Assembly: GCA_002067065.1 (NCBI GenBank)
Contig: MVPY01000092.1
Location: 1 to 64,000, forward strand
DNA length: 64,000 bases
Source of the DNA: Methanobacterium sp. PtaB.Bin024
GTDB lineage: Archaea; Methanobacteriota; Methanobacteria; Methanobacteriales; Methanobacteriaceae
Direction of reading: 5' to 3'
In this document: positions 9,077-19,864 of the stretch, in pieces
Position numbering within the stretch: the first letter of the stretch is position 1
Layout: each line of letters opens with the position of its first letter
Made by a program: the position numbers and the translations under genes
The notes under the pieces: model-generated
Database searches by the model: none
What the model was told of the DNA's origin: nothing
What the model saw: only the letters and a program-made list of their open reading frames with translations

Positions 9077-9721
9077 CTATTTGATCTCAAGTTTTTGAGA
9101 CTCGGCAACTTTTTTAGGCAATTTTACCGTTAATATTGCATCTTCCAGATTGGCACTGGCCTCTTTTATCTTAATCTCATCTGGTAGTTCAAGAGTTCGT
9201 GAGACTTCACCGAAACCTCTTTCCCTTTTAATGTAATTGATTTCATCATCATCCAAGCCCTCTGGGAAAGTTACGGTTATGGTTACAGAATTCTGGGTGA
9301 TATCAACAGATAGATTTTCTTTTTCAATACTAGGAAGATCTGCGAGAACAATGAACTCCCTGGGAGTATCTATTACATCCACGTAGGGTGTTGTTGGGGC
9401 GGTGTATTCAGTTATGGTCTTTCCTATGTCTTCATGTTTTTCGCGTAAGGTTGATAACATATCATTAACCATTTTCTCAGCAGTGGAACGTAGTTCTTCG
9501 GTTCTTTCGGTTGCACTATCTTTTAATTCTTTACCCTTATCCGAAACTGAATCTCTAGCTTCAAAAGCCTTTTGTTTCACTTCTTCACTTTTCTCAGAAG
9601 CCTTTTGTTTCACTTCTTCACTTTTCTCAGAAACTGAGCCCTTTACATCATCAGCTTTGGACATAATTTCTTCTGTGGTACTTTTCTTTTTGGATTCTAG
9701 TCTTGCTTTTTTTTCATCCAT
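9077..9721 (-). CDS. Hsp20 small heat-shock protein with LEA-like N-terminal helix
   Basis: The C-terminal 100 residues form an alpha-crystallin domain (DVIDTPREFIVLADLP through AILTVKLPK), the chaperone core of small heat-shock proteins. The first 110 residues are unusual: a charged, Ala/Ser/Glu/Lys-rich helix with an 11-residue period (SEEVKQKASEK, then SEEVKQKAFEA), like group-3 LEA desiccation proteins. The start is the ATG at 9721, with GAGGG just upstream; a GTG at 9733 overlaps that site and is unlikely. The alpha-crystallin call is certain. That the helix helps against drying, salt or membrane stress is inference. Confidence 0.88.
   Translation of the reverse strand: MDEKKARLESKKKSTTEEIMSKADDVKGSVSEKSEEVKQKASEKSEEVKQKAFEARDSVSDKGKELKDSATERTEELRSTAEKMVNDMLSTLREKHEDIGKTITEYTAPTTPYVDVIDTPREFIVLADLPSIEKENLSVDITQNSVTITVTFPEGLDDDEINYIKRERGFGEVSRTLELPDEIKIKEASANLEDAILTVKLPKKVAESQKLEIK
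9566..9631. repeat. Perfect 33-bp tandem duplication inside the Hsp20 gene
   Basis: Units 9566-9598 and 9599-9631 are identical and encode one 11-residue helical repeat each. The reading frame is kept, and the identity points to a recent duplication. Confidence 0.95.
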
Positions 9722-9893
9722 CAAATCCCTCACATCTAAGTATCAATAAATCACGTCAAAATATTTATTGAATTATAAATTTTTTATATTATGATTGATT
9801 ATTTTTAAATTTAATGGGATATTAGAGCTGACTTTAGTTAAATTCATAATATTCTTTGAATTTAGTATAAATTATCACCACAGCAATCTTTTA

Positions 9894-10886
9894 TTATTTG
9901 TTTAGCTCTTCTAAGATGTCTATTATCTGCGATATACCACTACCATCTGAAGCAGAGACCATGAGAGGTTTATCACCTTTATTTATATGTTCTTCAATGT
10001 ACTTAATATTTTCTTCATCTTCCACCAGATCTATTTTGTTGAATATAGACTGGACAGGTGTGTGGCTGAATATCTTTTTTATTTCCCAGTAAAGGTTAAC
10101 CTGGTTTTCAACTGGAAATCCAGAGGTTTGAGATGGATCGAAAATGAACAGTATCAGATCTGCCAGGTGCTCCAGTGCTACCATAGCATTGAGCTCGATC
10201 TGATTCATCTCCTGCACCGGACGATCCAGGAGACCAGGGGTGTCTATTATCTGATATTTCTGCCAGCGCTTCTCATAGTGTCCAATTTGAATTCCTTTGG
10301 TGGTGAATGGATAATCAGCAACTTCTGGTTCCGCATTAGTTATCTGTCGAAGCAGAGTAGATTTTCCTACATTGGGAAACCCAGCAATCACTGCAGTGGT
10401 GGCTTCAGGATCTACAGTAGGCACGTTACGCAGCATCTGCCTGGAATAGTTTAAAAAATCAAGTTCATCCCCTATACGGTTCACCACAGAAGCTATTCGG
10501 CCAAATGCAGCTTTTCTGATCTGTGCAGCGTTTTCAGGAGGTGATCTCCTTATACGATGAGTGTACTGGTTTTGCAGTTTTTCCAGAACTCCGTTAGCCC
10601 AGTTCAATGCTCCCAGGGATTTTTTTAACTGATCCACACCCACAGCCACGTCAATGTAGTCCTGGTAGAACATAGGTAGTTCTTCCACGTGGGGTGTTTC
10701 CTCCAGAATGCCCTCGAAGGTTTCTCGGATAACCTGACATGCGGTCTGGACTCTTACTTCTTCTATTCTTTTTGATTTCTGCTGGCGGTGGATCTTGGAT
10801 GTACGGACCCTGGCCGCAGCCTTTTTAGCCCTACGAAATCCTTTGTCAATCACTTCATCCGGGGTTGGTATATTAGGTAAAAACAT
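9894..10886 (-). CDS. Nog1-family GTPase
   Basis: The 330-residue protein has the helical NOG1 N-terminus (about 1-160), then a GTPase domain with G1 GFPNVGKST, G3 DTPGL and G4 NKID. Nog1 acts in large-subunit ribosome assembly in eukaryotes, and archaeal members have the same core. The length fits archaeal Nog1, which lacks the long C-terminal extension. It is transcribed alone. Imperfect repeats (TTGTTTACAATTAA twice, and TTTAGATATCT twice) lie in the gap upstream, at 10916-11000. Confidence 0.92.
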   Translation of the reverse strand: MFLPNIPTPDEVIDKGFRRAKKAAARVRTSKIHRQQKSKRIEEVRVQTACQVIRETFEGILEETPHVEELPMFYQDYIDVAVGVDQLKKSLGALNWANGVLEKLQNQYTHRIRRSPPENAAQIRKAAFGRIASVVNRIGDELDFLNYSRQMLRNVPTVDPEATTAVIAGFPNVGKSTLLRQITNAEPEVADYPFTTKGIQIGHYEKRWQKYQIIDTPGLLDRPVQEMNQIELNAMVALEHLADLILFIFDPSQTSGFPVENQVNLYWEIKKIFSHTPVQSIFNKIDLVEDEENIKYIEEHINKGDKPLMVSASDGSGISQIIDILEELNK

Positions 10887-11000
10887 TAAATCACATTTTT
10901 ATAATTTTGTTTACAATTAATTTGTTTACAATTAACATAACAGAGTAAATTATTTAGATATCTCTAATTACCATTCTTTCATTCTTTAGATATCTAATTA

Positions 11001-11564
11001 TTATTCTTCAAATATTTGGGATTGGAAGCTGTAAATTTTAACTCCTTTCTGTAACCAGCAATCTGGTGATAAACCTGCTTTCATGCAAGTGTTTGCCAGG
11101 AACTCTTCAATATCCCAGTTCCATTCAATAGGGACCTGTGGGAGGAGTAAACCTCGATAGATTCCCATTTCCACAATAAGACCGTCTTTGCCTACTTCAA
11201 CCTTTTCCAGGTACTCAGCAGGGTTTTGAACTTCAACCAATTCCGGTTTACTGAGCACACTAACCTCCACCTGAATGTCATCCATTTCTGATGGTGTTAC
11301 CTGGGGGAAACGTGGATCTCCAGTGGCTGCACTTATAGTCACTTCAATCACTGCTTGAGCCAGTGGTTTAACTGGTTCAGGATAGCCAATACAACCCCTT
11401 AAATCTCCATCACGGTGTAAAGTTACAAATGCACCCATTTCCTCTTTTAAAATGGGGTTAACATCATCAGGGACATTTATAACCTTTCCATCTTTAAGGT
11501 AGGTTTCTATAGATTTTCTTGCAAGTTTTACCAGGAATTCTCCTTCTTCTATACTAATTATCAA
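11001..11564 (-). CDS. AMMECR1-domain protein
   Basis: A complete AMMECR1 domain of 187 residues, with the hallmark GCIGYPEPVKPLAQAV and PVEWNWD-like C-terminal region (VPIEWNWDIEEFL). The biochemical role of this conserved family is unknown; it is often beside MEMO and radical-SAM partners, which are absent here. It starts with TTG, and its TTGA overlaps the tldD stop codon by 4 bases, with GGGGGTG as ribosome site. Translational coupling to tldD is therefore likely. Confidence 0.92.
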   Translation of the reverse strand: MIISIEEGEFLVKLARKSIETYLKDGKVINVPDDVNPILKEEMGAFVTLHRDGDLRGCIGYPEPVKPLAQAVIEVTISAATGDPRFPQVTPSEMDDIQVEVSVLSKPELVEVQNPAEYLEKVEVGKDGLIVEMGIYRGLLLPQVPIEWNWDIEEFLANTCMKAGLSPDCWLQKGVKIYSFQSQIFEE

Positions 11565-12934
11565 TCTGCACCCCCCACTGTTGCCTCACTGACTCGAGTG
11601 TGTGGTCCTCCATCACCTACAGGTGCGGTTTGACCTGCTTTACCACAGAATCCCACTCCCAGATGGAAATCAGAACCCACAGCATCCACTTTTTGCAGGA
11701 TCTCCAGAATGTTACCTGAAAGGGAAACATCCCTAAGTGGGTCTTTAACCTCACCATTGTCAATGATAAATGATTCAGCAGCATTAAACTGGAAAACACC
11801 TTTGCCTGTGTCCACCTGACCACCTCTTGAGCCTTTAAGGTATATTCCATCATCTATATCTTCAATTAATTCTTCAAAACTCATTTCTCCAGGTTTAAGA
11901 TAGGTGTTACTCATTCTAACTATAGGCTGATCACCAACACCAGAACGGGCGTTTCCACTGGAACTTATATCCAATTTAGCAGCAGTTTCCCTGGAACTTA
12001 AAAGGGAAACCAGAACCCCATCTTCCACCAGAACATTCTTTTTAGTTTTTACACCCTCTGCATCATATGCATAGTATCCGAATGCATCCATACTGGCATC
12101 ATCAATTATGGTTACCAAAGATGATCCTATCTGAGCATCCATTTTTCCCTTGAGAATAGAATCATTCTGCAGTATAAGGTCCGCCTCTGAAGCATGACCC
12201 AATGCCTCGTGGATGAAAACTCCAGTAAGTTCAGAGTCCATTACTATGGGGAAGCGTCCGGATGGAGGGGGGCTTGCATCAAGTAATCTCACTGCCTTGG
12301 TTGCAGCAGTTCGCCCCATTAATTCCAGATCTTCTTTTTGGATAACTTCAAAACCTTTAGCCCCGCCAGTACTTTTGTGTCCAAACTGGATTCCAGTTTC
12401 TGATGCTGCCACTGCGTTTAAAAAGAGTGCAACCCTATTTTCTTCCATGGTTATGGAGGATCCTTCTGAGTTCATAAAAAAAGTGGTGCCCTCACCATCA
12501 ACGTAGTTTACTGTAGTGCTTACCACTTTATCCAGGTTGGCTGCATCTTCAACATCACACATGGCTGTTTTCTTATCTTCTAATGAAACATCAGATAATT
12601 TGATCCGGGCATTGGATTTTACCTCATCAGATCTTGTCTCTGCAGGGGCCAATTTCACGTCACTGGAAAGATTATCTGCAAGTTTAATGGCAGATTCAGC
12701 CATATGATCCATGCGTTCTAATTGATTGGTGTATGAAAAACCCCATGCACCTTTTTTCAATACGCGGATGCACACCCCAATATCTAGACCAGATCTGATT
12801 TCCTGGATTTTACCATCTTTCATAACAATAACAGTGTTTTGACTCTCATTAGCCCTTATATCAACATAATCCACATGTTTTTCCACAGATCTCAGTGCTT
12901 TTTCCAGTAATCCCAGATCTAAATCCTCTTTCAT
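11561..12934 (-). CDS. tldD: TldD-type metalloprotease
   Basis: A 457-residue member of the TldD/PmbA family with the zinc motif HEALGH near residue 240 and the C-terminal conserved block VGFCGKAGQTAPVGDGGPH. TldD works with TldE/PmbA as a heterodimer that cleaves unfolded peptides and matures some ribosomal peptides. The partner TldE is not in this window. The ATG is preceded by GTGGAGAT. It forms a two-gene operon with the AMMECR1 gene. Confidence 0.92.
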   Translation of the reverse strand: MKEDLDLGLLEKALRSVEKHVDYVDIRANESQNTVIVMKDGKIQEIRSGLDIGVCIRVLKKGAWGFSYTNQLERMDHMAESAIKLADNLSSDVKLAPAETRSDEVKSNARIKLSDVSLEDKKTAMCDVEDAANLDKVVSTTVNYVDGEGTTFFMNSEGSSITMEENRVALFLNAVAASETGIQFGHKSTGGAKGFEVIQKEDLELMGRTAATKAVRLLDASPPPSGRFPIVMDSELTGVFIHEALGHASEADLILQNDSILKGKMDAQIGSSLVTIIDDASMDAFGYYAYDAEGVKTKKNVLVEDGVLVSLLSSRETAAKLDISSSGNARSGVGDQPIVRMSNTYLKPGEMSFEELIEDIDDGIYLKGSRGGQVDTGKGVFQFNAAESFIIDNGEVKDPLRDVSLSGNILEILQKVDAVGSDFHLGVGFCGKAGQTAPVGDGGPHTRVSEATVGGAD

Positions 12935-13015
12935 GTTATCTCCACTTTTTAATATGATCTTCCTGACATATACATTTTAAAGATTAATTAATTTAAGGAT
13001 TTAAAATATAAATAA

Positions 13016-13110
13016 ACCGTGAAATGATAAAAAAATGGTGTAAGGATTTAAAAACCGTGAAATGATAAAAAAATGGTGTAAGGATTTAAAAACCGTGAAA
13101 TGATAAAAAA

Positions 13111-13118
<8 letters not shown>
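13016..13118. repeat. 38-bp tandem repeat, 2.7 copies, running into a gene start
   Basis: Copies begin at 13016, 13054 and 13092; the first two are full 38-bp units and the third is cut after 27 bases. The third copy contains the ATG (13111) of the next gene, so the repeat duplicates its translation-start region. Confidence 0.9.
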
Positions 13119-13701
<583 letters not shown>

Positions 13702-13888
13702 ATATGGTAAGTCAAATAGAAAAATTCCTCCTCCAATAGTATTAACCATATTTTAGTATTTATTTAACTAAATTTTAGCATTTATATGGGAAAATAAATA
13801 TATAATGTTCTGATTAAATAGCTTAGGAATCATAGAATACTATTCCATTTCAATGAAACTGATCAAATAATAACAAAAAGCACCGGAT

Positions 13889-15444
<1,556 letters not shown>

Positions 15445-15448
<4 letters not shown>

Positions 15449-15831
15449 AAGCCTGGCTCAACTTCTCCCCCAGCATAGTAAGTAAGACTGTGATTTCTGA
15501 TCTTATCAAACATTACGATGTGAGTTTTAACATTCTACGAGCAGATATCACCCCCAAAGGTGGTAAAATGCTCATAGACATCAGTGGAAGTGAAGCAGAA
15601 AAAGGAATACAGTACCTGGAAAAAGAGGGAATCCAACTTAACCCCATTAAAAAAGTGGTTAAAAAAGATGAAGAAAAATGTATGGACTGTGGTGAATGTG
15701 TAAGTCTCTGTCCTGTGGAAGCCATCACCATAGATGAAGAGTGGACTGTCCATCTGGATGACCAGAAATGTATAGGATGCGGATTCTGCACCTCATCTTG
15801 TCCCACCAAGGCCATTAAGATCGCTGATTAA
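15445..15831 (+). CDS. NIL-domain ferredoxin partner of the sulfurtransferase
   Basis: The 128-residue protein has an N-terminal NIL (ACT-like) domain (1-75) and two [4Fe-4S] motifs, CMDCGECVSLCP and CIGCGFCTSSCP. This is the MA1822-type protein required with the DUF39 enzyme for sulfide-dependent homocysteine formation, probably as sulfur carrier or electron donor. Its ATG overlaps the upstream stop codon (ATGA), and AAGGTGAT lies 5 bases before it, so the two are translationally coupled. Confidence 0.92.
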
Positions 15832-15854
15832 ATACCTCCTACTTTCCCCCCTCC

Positions 15855-15882
15855 ATTTTTTTATTTAGCTTTTTTTGTTTAG
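15855..15882 (+). terminator. Oligo-T terminator after the sulfurtransferase operon
   Basis: T-rich runs (T7, then T7 and T3) follow the stop codon within 50 bases on the plus strand, the usual archaeal termination signal. Confidence 0.55.
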
Positions 15883-15916
15883 CCACCTTTCTTACAAATT
15901 TATGGAGATAAATTGA

Positions 15917-16423
15917 ATGGTTAAATGCAGCCACTGTAACACTGAAAATGAAGAAAACGCAACTCATTGCCAGAATTGTGGGAAAACACTTCCCACTAAT
16001 AAGACCAAGAAAGGGATTAACAAAATCATTTTAGTTGGAGTCGGAATACTGGTATTAATTGGAGTTATACTGGCCATAACTATGTTTACCGGCACTTCTG
16101 AAGTATCAGAGTTTGACCAGGAATTAATTAATTCTGTTAGAAATGGTGAGTCCAGTGAAAGCCTTATTGTGAAAATAAAAGAATATTCTGATCTTAACCT
16201 GGAAGGTTCAAAAGAAGCATATGAACATCTTGTATCTGGGAACCAATCCGATGATAATTCAACATTCAAAGAGGAAGCTAAGGTTAATTATGAGAAGGAA
16301 CAGGCATATATTCAGAAGATTGAGGATCTGCAAATACGATTTGCAAAAAGAGAAATAACTGAAGAGACCTTTATCACAGAACTTAAAAAGTTATACCAGC
16401 AACAGCCTGAGTTGGATTACTAA
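15917..16423 (+). CDS. Zinc-ribbon membrane-anchored protein, unknown function
   Basis: An N-terminal zinc ribbon (CSHCN at residues 4-8, CQNCG at 18-22) is followed by a Lys-rich turn, one membrane helix (about 36-58) and a 110-residue charged helical domain that would be outside. This zinc-ribbon/TM layout is common in methanogens, but the function is not known. GGAGAT lies 7 bases before the ATG. An oligo-T run follows the stop codon. Confidence 0.7.
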   Translation: MVKCSHCNTENEENATHCQNCGKTLPTNKTKKGINKIILVGVGILVLIGVILAITMFTGTSEVSEFDQELINSVRNGESSESLIVKIKEYSDLNLEGSKEAYEHLVSGNQSDDNSTFKEEAKVNYEKEQAYIQKIEDLQIRFAKREITEETFITELKKLYQQQPELDY

Positions 16424-16479
16424 CTCTTCTTTTTTTAAACTAAATTTTCATCTTTAAATCAAGATTCTTTTTAAAAAAA

Positions 16480-17340
16480 TTACTGTAAAAGTTTTTTATC
16501 CTTAATTTTATCAGTTATTTTATCTTTAGCCTCATTTACAGTGAGAGGGTATGATTTTCCAAATGATATTTCATCTTCTTTATGCAGTCTCTCGAAAAGG
16601 TGGGCTATGTGTGGAAGTCTTAGATTAGCATCCCTAATGGTTTGAACATCTTCAAATATTTCCTGAGGACTCCCTTGGTTAATGATTTCCCCTTTACTTA
16701 TGGCATAAACTTTATGGGCATAGATGGGTACGATATCCACATCATGAGTGGCTATGACAATGGTCATGCCCTCTCGGTTGAGTTCAATGAGGAGTTTCAT
16801 AATCTGGAAAGCTCCCTTGGGATCCAGTCCACTGGTGGGTTCATCCAGGACCATGATCTCCGGACGCATGGCCAGGATACCTGCAATAGCCACCCTCTTC
16901 TTCTGGCCTCCACTAAGGTGGTGTGGGGGTTTATCCTCATATCCTGCCATACCCACCTTTTCCAGCGATTCAGAAACCCTCCTTTGCACTTCATCTGGCT
17001 CCAGATCTATGTTGAGGGGTCCAAAAGCAACATCTTCTGCGACTGTGGGAGCGAATAACTGGTCATCAGGATTCTGGAACACTAGACCCACTTTCTGACG
17101 AACTTGCAATAGACCATTCTTATCATAACCCATGGATTTACCATCCACCAGAACTGTTCCTGAGGATGGTTTGAGTATTCCATTAAAATGGAGGAATAGG
17201 GTTGATTTACCCGCCCCGTTGGGGCCCAGGAGGGCTATGATTTCACCTTTCGGTGCCTGGAAATTGATCTTATTTAAGGCCAGTGTGCCATCTGGATATT
17301 GGTAACTGACATCTTTGGTTTCTATGACGTTCGTTGATAT
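16480..17340 (-). CDS. cbiO: Cobalt/nickel ECF transporter ATPase (CbiO)
   Basis: An ABC ATPase with Walker A GPNGAGKST, Q-loop VFQNPDDQLFAPTVAEDVAFG, signature LSGGQKKR, Walker B IMVLDEPTSGLDP and switch His ATHDVD. The VFQNPDDQLF form is typical of EcfA/CbiO ATPases. With CbiM, CbiN and CbiQ (27.1-29.0 kb) it would form the metal importer. No ATG, GTG or TTG exists in frame between the upstream stop TAA (17353-17355) and the Walker A motif. The N-terminus STNVIETKDVSYQYPDGT points to ATA at 17340 or ACG at 17334 as start. An error in the sequence is the other possibility. Confidence 0.85.
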   Translation of the reverse strand: MSTNVIETKDVSYQYPDGTLALNKINFQAPKGEIIALLGPNGAGKSTLFLHFNGILKPSSGTVLVDGKSMGYDKNGLLQVRQKVGLVFQNPDDQLFAPTVAEDVAFGPLNIDLEPDEVQRRVSESLEKVGMAGYEDKPPHHLSGGQKKRVAIAGILAMRPEIMVLDEPTSGLDPKGAFQIMKLLIELNREGMTIVIATHDVDIVPIYAHKVYAISKGEIINQGSPQEIFEDVQTIRDANLRLPHIAHLFERLHKEDEISFGKSYPLTVNEAKDKITDKIKDKKLLQ

Positions 17341-17490
17341 TTCCCCTTTAAATTATTTGTAAATACGTAATGCAATTAAATGAGCAAATATAACTAATTT
17401 TTTTGTTAATATGCATATTTAAGCTTTTTACACATATAACTTTTAGGCTGGAATAATTAACTGGACTTTTTATTATCATGAATCTACTCT

Positions 17491-17542
17491 CATGAAATCT
17501 AACACCCTCATGAAATCTAACACCCTCATGAAATCTAACACC
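17491..17542. repeat. Three tandem 18-bp units
   Basis: catgaaatctaacaccct is repeated from 17491, 17509 and 17527 (the last is cut to 16 bases), with a degenerate copy before it. It lies at the left edge of the sugar-gene block that separates cbiO from cbiMNQ. The rest of 17341-17708 is AT-rich with no gene that I can support. Confidence 0.9.
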
Positions 17543-17708
17543 ACATAACATTCTACAACTTGAAATAATTTTTGCCCAAAAAAGGTTAGTGATAAACTAT
17601 AAATCAAACTCACACCATAAATAATAAATGAGATAAAGTTGGTATTTTTAATTTTCAAGTTCCATCAACTTCTATGATTACCATCAGCCTCCCCATGTAG
17701 GTTATTGG

Positions 17709-18857
17709 ATGTTTGATAACATAAATTCAATAATGGATTTGGAAAAAATGGTTGAAAACCTTCGTGTAAAGGATGCAACAGCCTACTCTACCTTTAAACG
17801 AATTTACAGATTTGATTCTGGATTAGGATCTCAAATAATCCCTGATTCTTTTAAGGCTAAAACATTAAACTATTTCGGACAGCGTGACTCCTCTGGAAAT
17901 ATCATTGAATCTGCTGAGGAAGCAGTAGCCAGAATTGAACATCAAAAAATAATTAATATCACCAACCAATGGACTGGTGAAAGTACTCTTTTCAATTCTT
18001 TAAGAGCTGACAGGCCAGGAATTAAAGGAAAAGATCTCAAAAAAGAAAAAGAACATATTTACAAGTTGATCGCAGAATCAGAAAAGGGATGTGATTTCTG
18101 CCAACCGGAAAAATACACCCCCGAAGATGTTTTTGGACGTATACGTGGAGAACATTCCATTACTGCGGCTAATCTAGCAAAATATGATGTTTGGAGCAGT
18201 TTAGTTATATTCAACAATCATAACCCTCTCAAATTCACCTTAGAAGAATTATCAGATTATATAGACACGAGTTTTGCCTGGTTTGAAGATGTAAACAATC
18301 ATAGCCCCCAATTTGAATTTCCATTCTTTGTCTGGAATTGCCTGTCTCGGGCTGGGGCATCCCAAATACACGGGCACTGTCAGATCCTGATGAGTAAAGA
18401 ACCCTACGCAAGAGTAAAAAATCTTATGAAAACATACCAGAAATATAAAAAAGAATACAGTGCCGATTATTTCCAGGATCTTTACCTAGTTCACCGTTCA
18501 TTGGGACTTTCTGCCAATCATGGAGATGTCTGTTTTTTTGCAAGTATCACCCCCATCAAAGAAAAAGAAGTTATTATTATATCGCCAAAAAACCCATCAA
18601 AGGATATTAAAGCCAAAGAAACTATTTTCAGGGTTTTAAGGTGTTTTATTGATACCCTCGGAGTTTTTAGTTTTAATCTATCCATATCTATCCCATCTTA
18701 TTATAAAGAAGACGGGTTTCCTTATATAATTCGGATTGTGGATCGTGGAAGCCTCCTGAAATCCACTGCAGACATGGGTGGTATGGAACTTTATGGAAGT
18801 TCAGTTGTGGCAGATGACCCTTATAAAATAATCAATGCTTTAAAAAGTGTTTTCTAG
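17709..18857 (+). CDS. GalT-like (HIT superfamily) nucleotidyl/phosphoryl transferase
   Basis: The 382-residue protein has the HIT-type active site HGHCQ (H221, H223, Q225) and a possible zinc pair CDFC (128-131), as in galactose-1-phosphate uridylyltransferase and related ADP/UDP-sugar phosphorylases. These enzymes exchange a sugar phosphate with an NDP-sugar through a His-nucleotide intermediate. It is the first gene of a five-gene plus-strand run with a HAD phosphatase, pyrophosphorylase, mutase and GT20 enzyme, so it may feed an activated sugar to that pathway. The substrate is not known. Confidence 0.75.
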   Translation: MFDNINSIMDLEKMVENLRVKDATAYSTFKRIYRFDSGLGSQIIPDSFKAKTLNYFGQRDSSGNIIESAEEAVARIEHQKIINITNQWTGESTLFNSLRADRPGIKGKDLKKEKEHIYKLIAESEKGCDFCQPEKYTPEDVFGRIRGEHSITAANLAKYDVWSSLVIFNNHNPLKFTLEELSDYIDTSFAWFEDVNNHSPQFEFPFFVWNCLSRAGASQIHGHCQILMSKEPYARVKNLMKTYQKYKKEYSADYFQDLYLVHRSLGLSANHGDVCFFASITPIKEKEVIIISPKNPSKDIKAKETIFRVLRCFIDTLGVFSFNLSISIPSYYKEDGFPYIIRIVDRGSLLKSTADMGGMELYGSSVVADDPYKIINALKSVF

Positions 18858-18931
18858 CCCAATAACATGCCCCATGGTATCCACAAACAGAACATACACC
18901 TTTGAGTTGGATGGAATTGGGAGGTAAGTTT

Positions 18932-19732
18932 TTGACAAAATATCTCTTTAATAATCTCAAACACCTTGAAATCTTTAAAAATGATCCTTCTACTGCCATA
19001 TTGACTGATATAGACGGGACCATTAGTGAAATAGCTCCAACACCAGAAGAAGCAGTAGTAACTGATTCCATGCGAAAAGAGCTGGTGAAACTAAAGGAAA
19101 AATTCTCGTTAGTGGCGGTGATTAGTGGTAGATCTGTAAAAAATGCCAGGGAAATGGTGGGAGTAGAAGGGATCCTTTACGTTGGAAATCATGGAATGGA
19201 ATTTTTAAAGGATAATCATCTCATTAGAAATCCTGAAGCAGAAAAATATCTCTCTCAAATCAAAAAAGCAGGTGAAAAAGTCAAAACTAGCGATTTATCC
19301 CATATAAATGGTTTGATATTTGAGGATAAAGGAATTTGTTATTCTATTCATTACCGCCTCTCCAACCCCTCAGAAAATGCTCGGGATAAAATATTAAACT
19401 TGCTCCATAATGATCCAGAATGCAAAAAACTGGGAATATCAGAGGGACGCGAGTTAGTGGAGCTTAAACCACCTGTTAGTTGTGATAAAGGCACTATAAT
19501 TAATAATATTGTCGAACAACATAATTTGCAAAAAGTTATCTATTTAGGTGATGATATCACTGATGCTGATGCCTTTAATAAACTGAATGAACTGGAAAAT
19601 AAAAGAAAAATTAAGAGTGCAAGTGTTTTGGTACTCTCCAGTGAAATACCACCCTATGTTAAAAAAAGATCATCTTTTTTTGTCAATGGGGTAGATGATG
19701 TGCTTAAATTTTTTCAATGGTTGCTAAAATAA
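18932..19732 (+). CDS. Trehalose-6-phosphate phosphatase-like HAD enzyme
   Basis: A HAD phosphatase of the OtsB family: the nucleophile motif LTDIDGTISEIAPTPEEA is near the N-terminus and GDDITDADAF at the C-terminal end. OtsB removes phosphate from trehalose 6-phosphate. The start is TTG at 18932, with GGAGGT (18920-18925) 6 bases upstream; an earlier in-frame TTG at 18902 has no ribosome site. Together with the two GT20 enzymes of this block it could complete synthesis of trehalose or of a related non-reducing disaccharide. Confidence 0.85.
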   Translation: MTKYLFNNLKHLEIFKNDPSTAILTDIDGTISEIAPTPEEAVVTDSMRKELVKLKEKFSLVAVISGRSVKNAREMVGVEGILYVGNHGMEFLKDNHLIRNPEAEKYLSQIKKAGEKVKTSDLSHINGLIFEDKGICYSIHYRLSNPSENARDKILNLLHNDPECKKLGISEGRELVELKPPVSCDKGTIINNIVEQHNLQKVIYLGDDITDADAFNKLNELENKRKIKSASVLVLSSEIPPYVKKRSSFFVNGVDDVLKFFQWLLK

Positions 19733-19864
19733 TTCAGCTTTTTTAATGCCTTAAAACAGGGAAATAGACACTGAAAACAATTTTTCACCACTTATTATAT
19801 TTACTATAAACAATATAATTTGAAGTGATATAAGCAGTTATAGCTTGAGTAAAAGTGATATAGT

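Noticed and set aside
9402..9749. Plus-strand Ser/Phe-rich frame opposite the Hsp20 gene
   Set aside because: It is produced by the opposite strand of the 11-mer repeats.
17476..17658. Minus-strand frame with repeated MRVLDF peptides
   Set aside because: The peptide repeat only reflects the 18-bp tandem DNA repeat; there is no ribosome site or coding character outside it.
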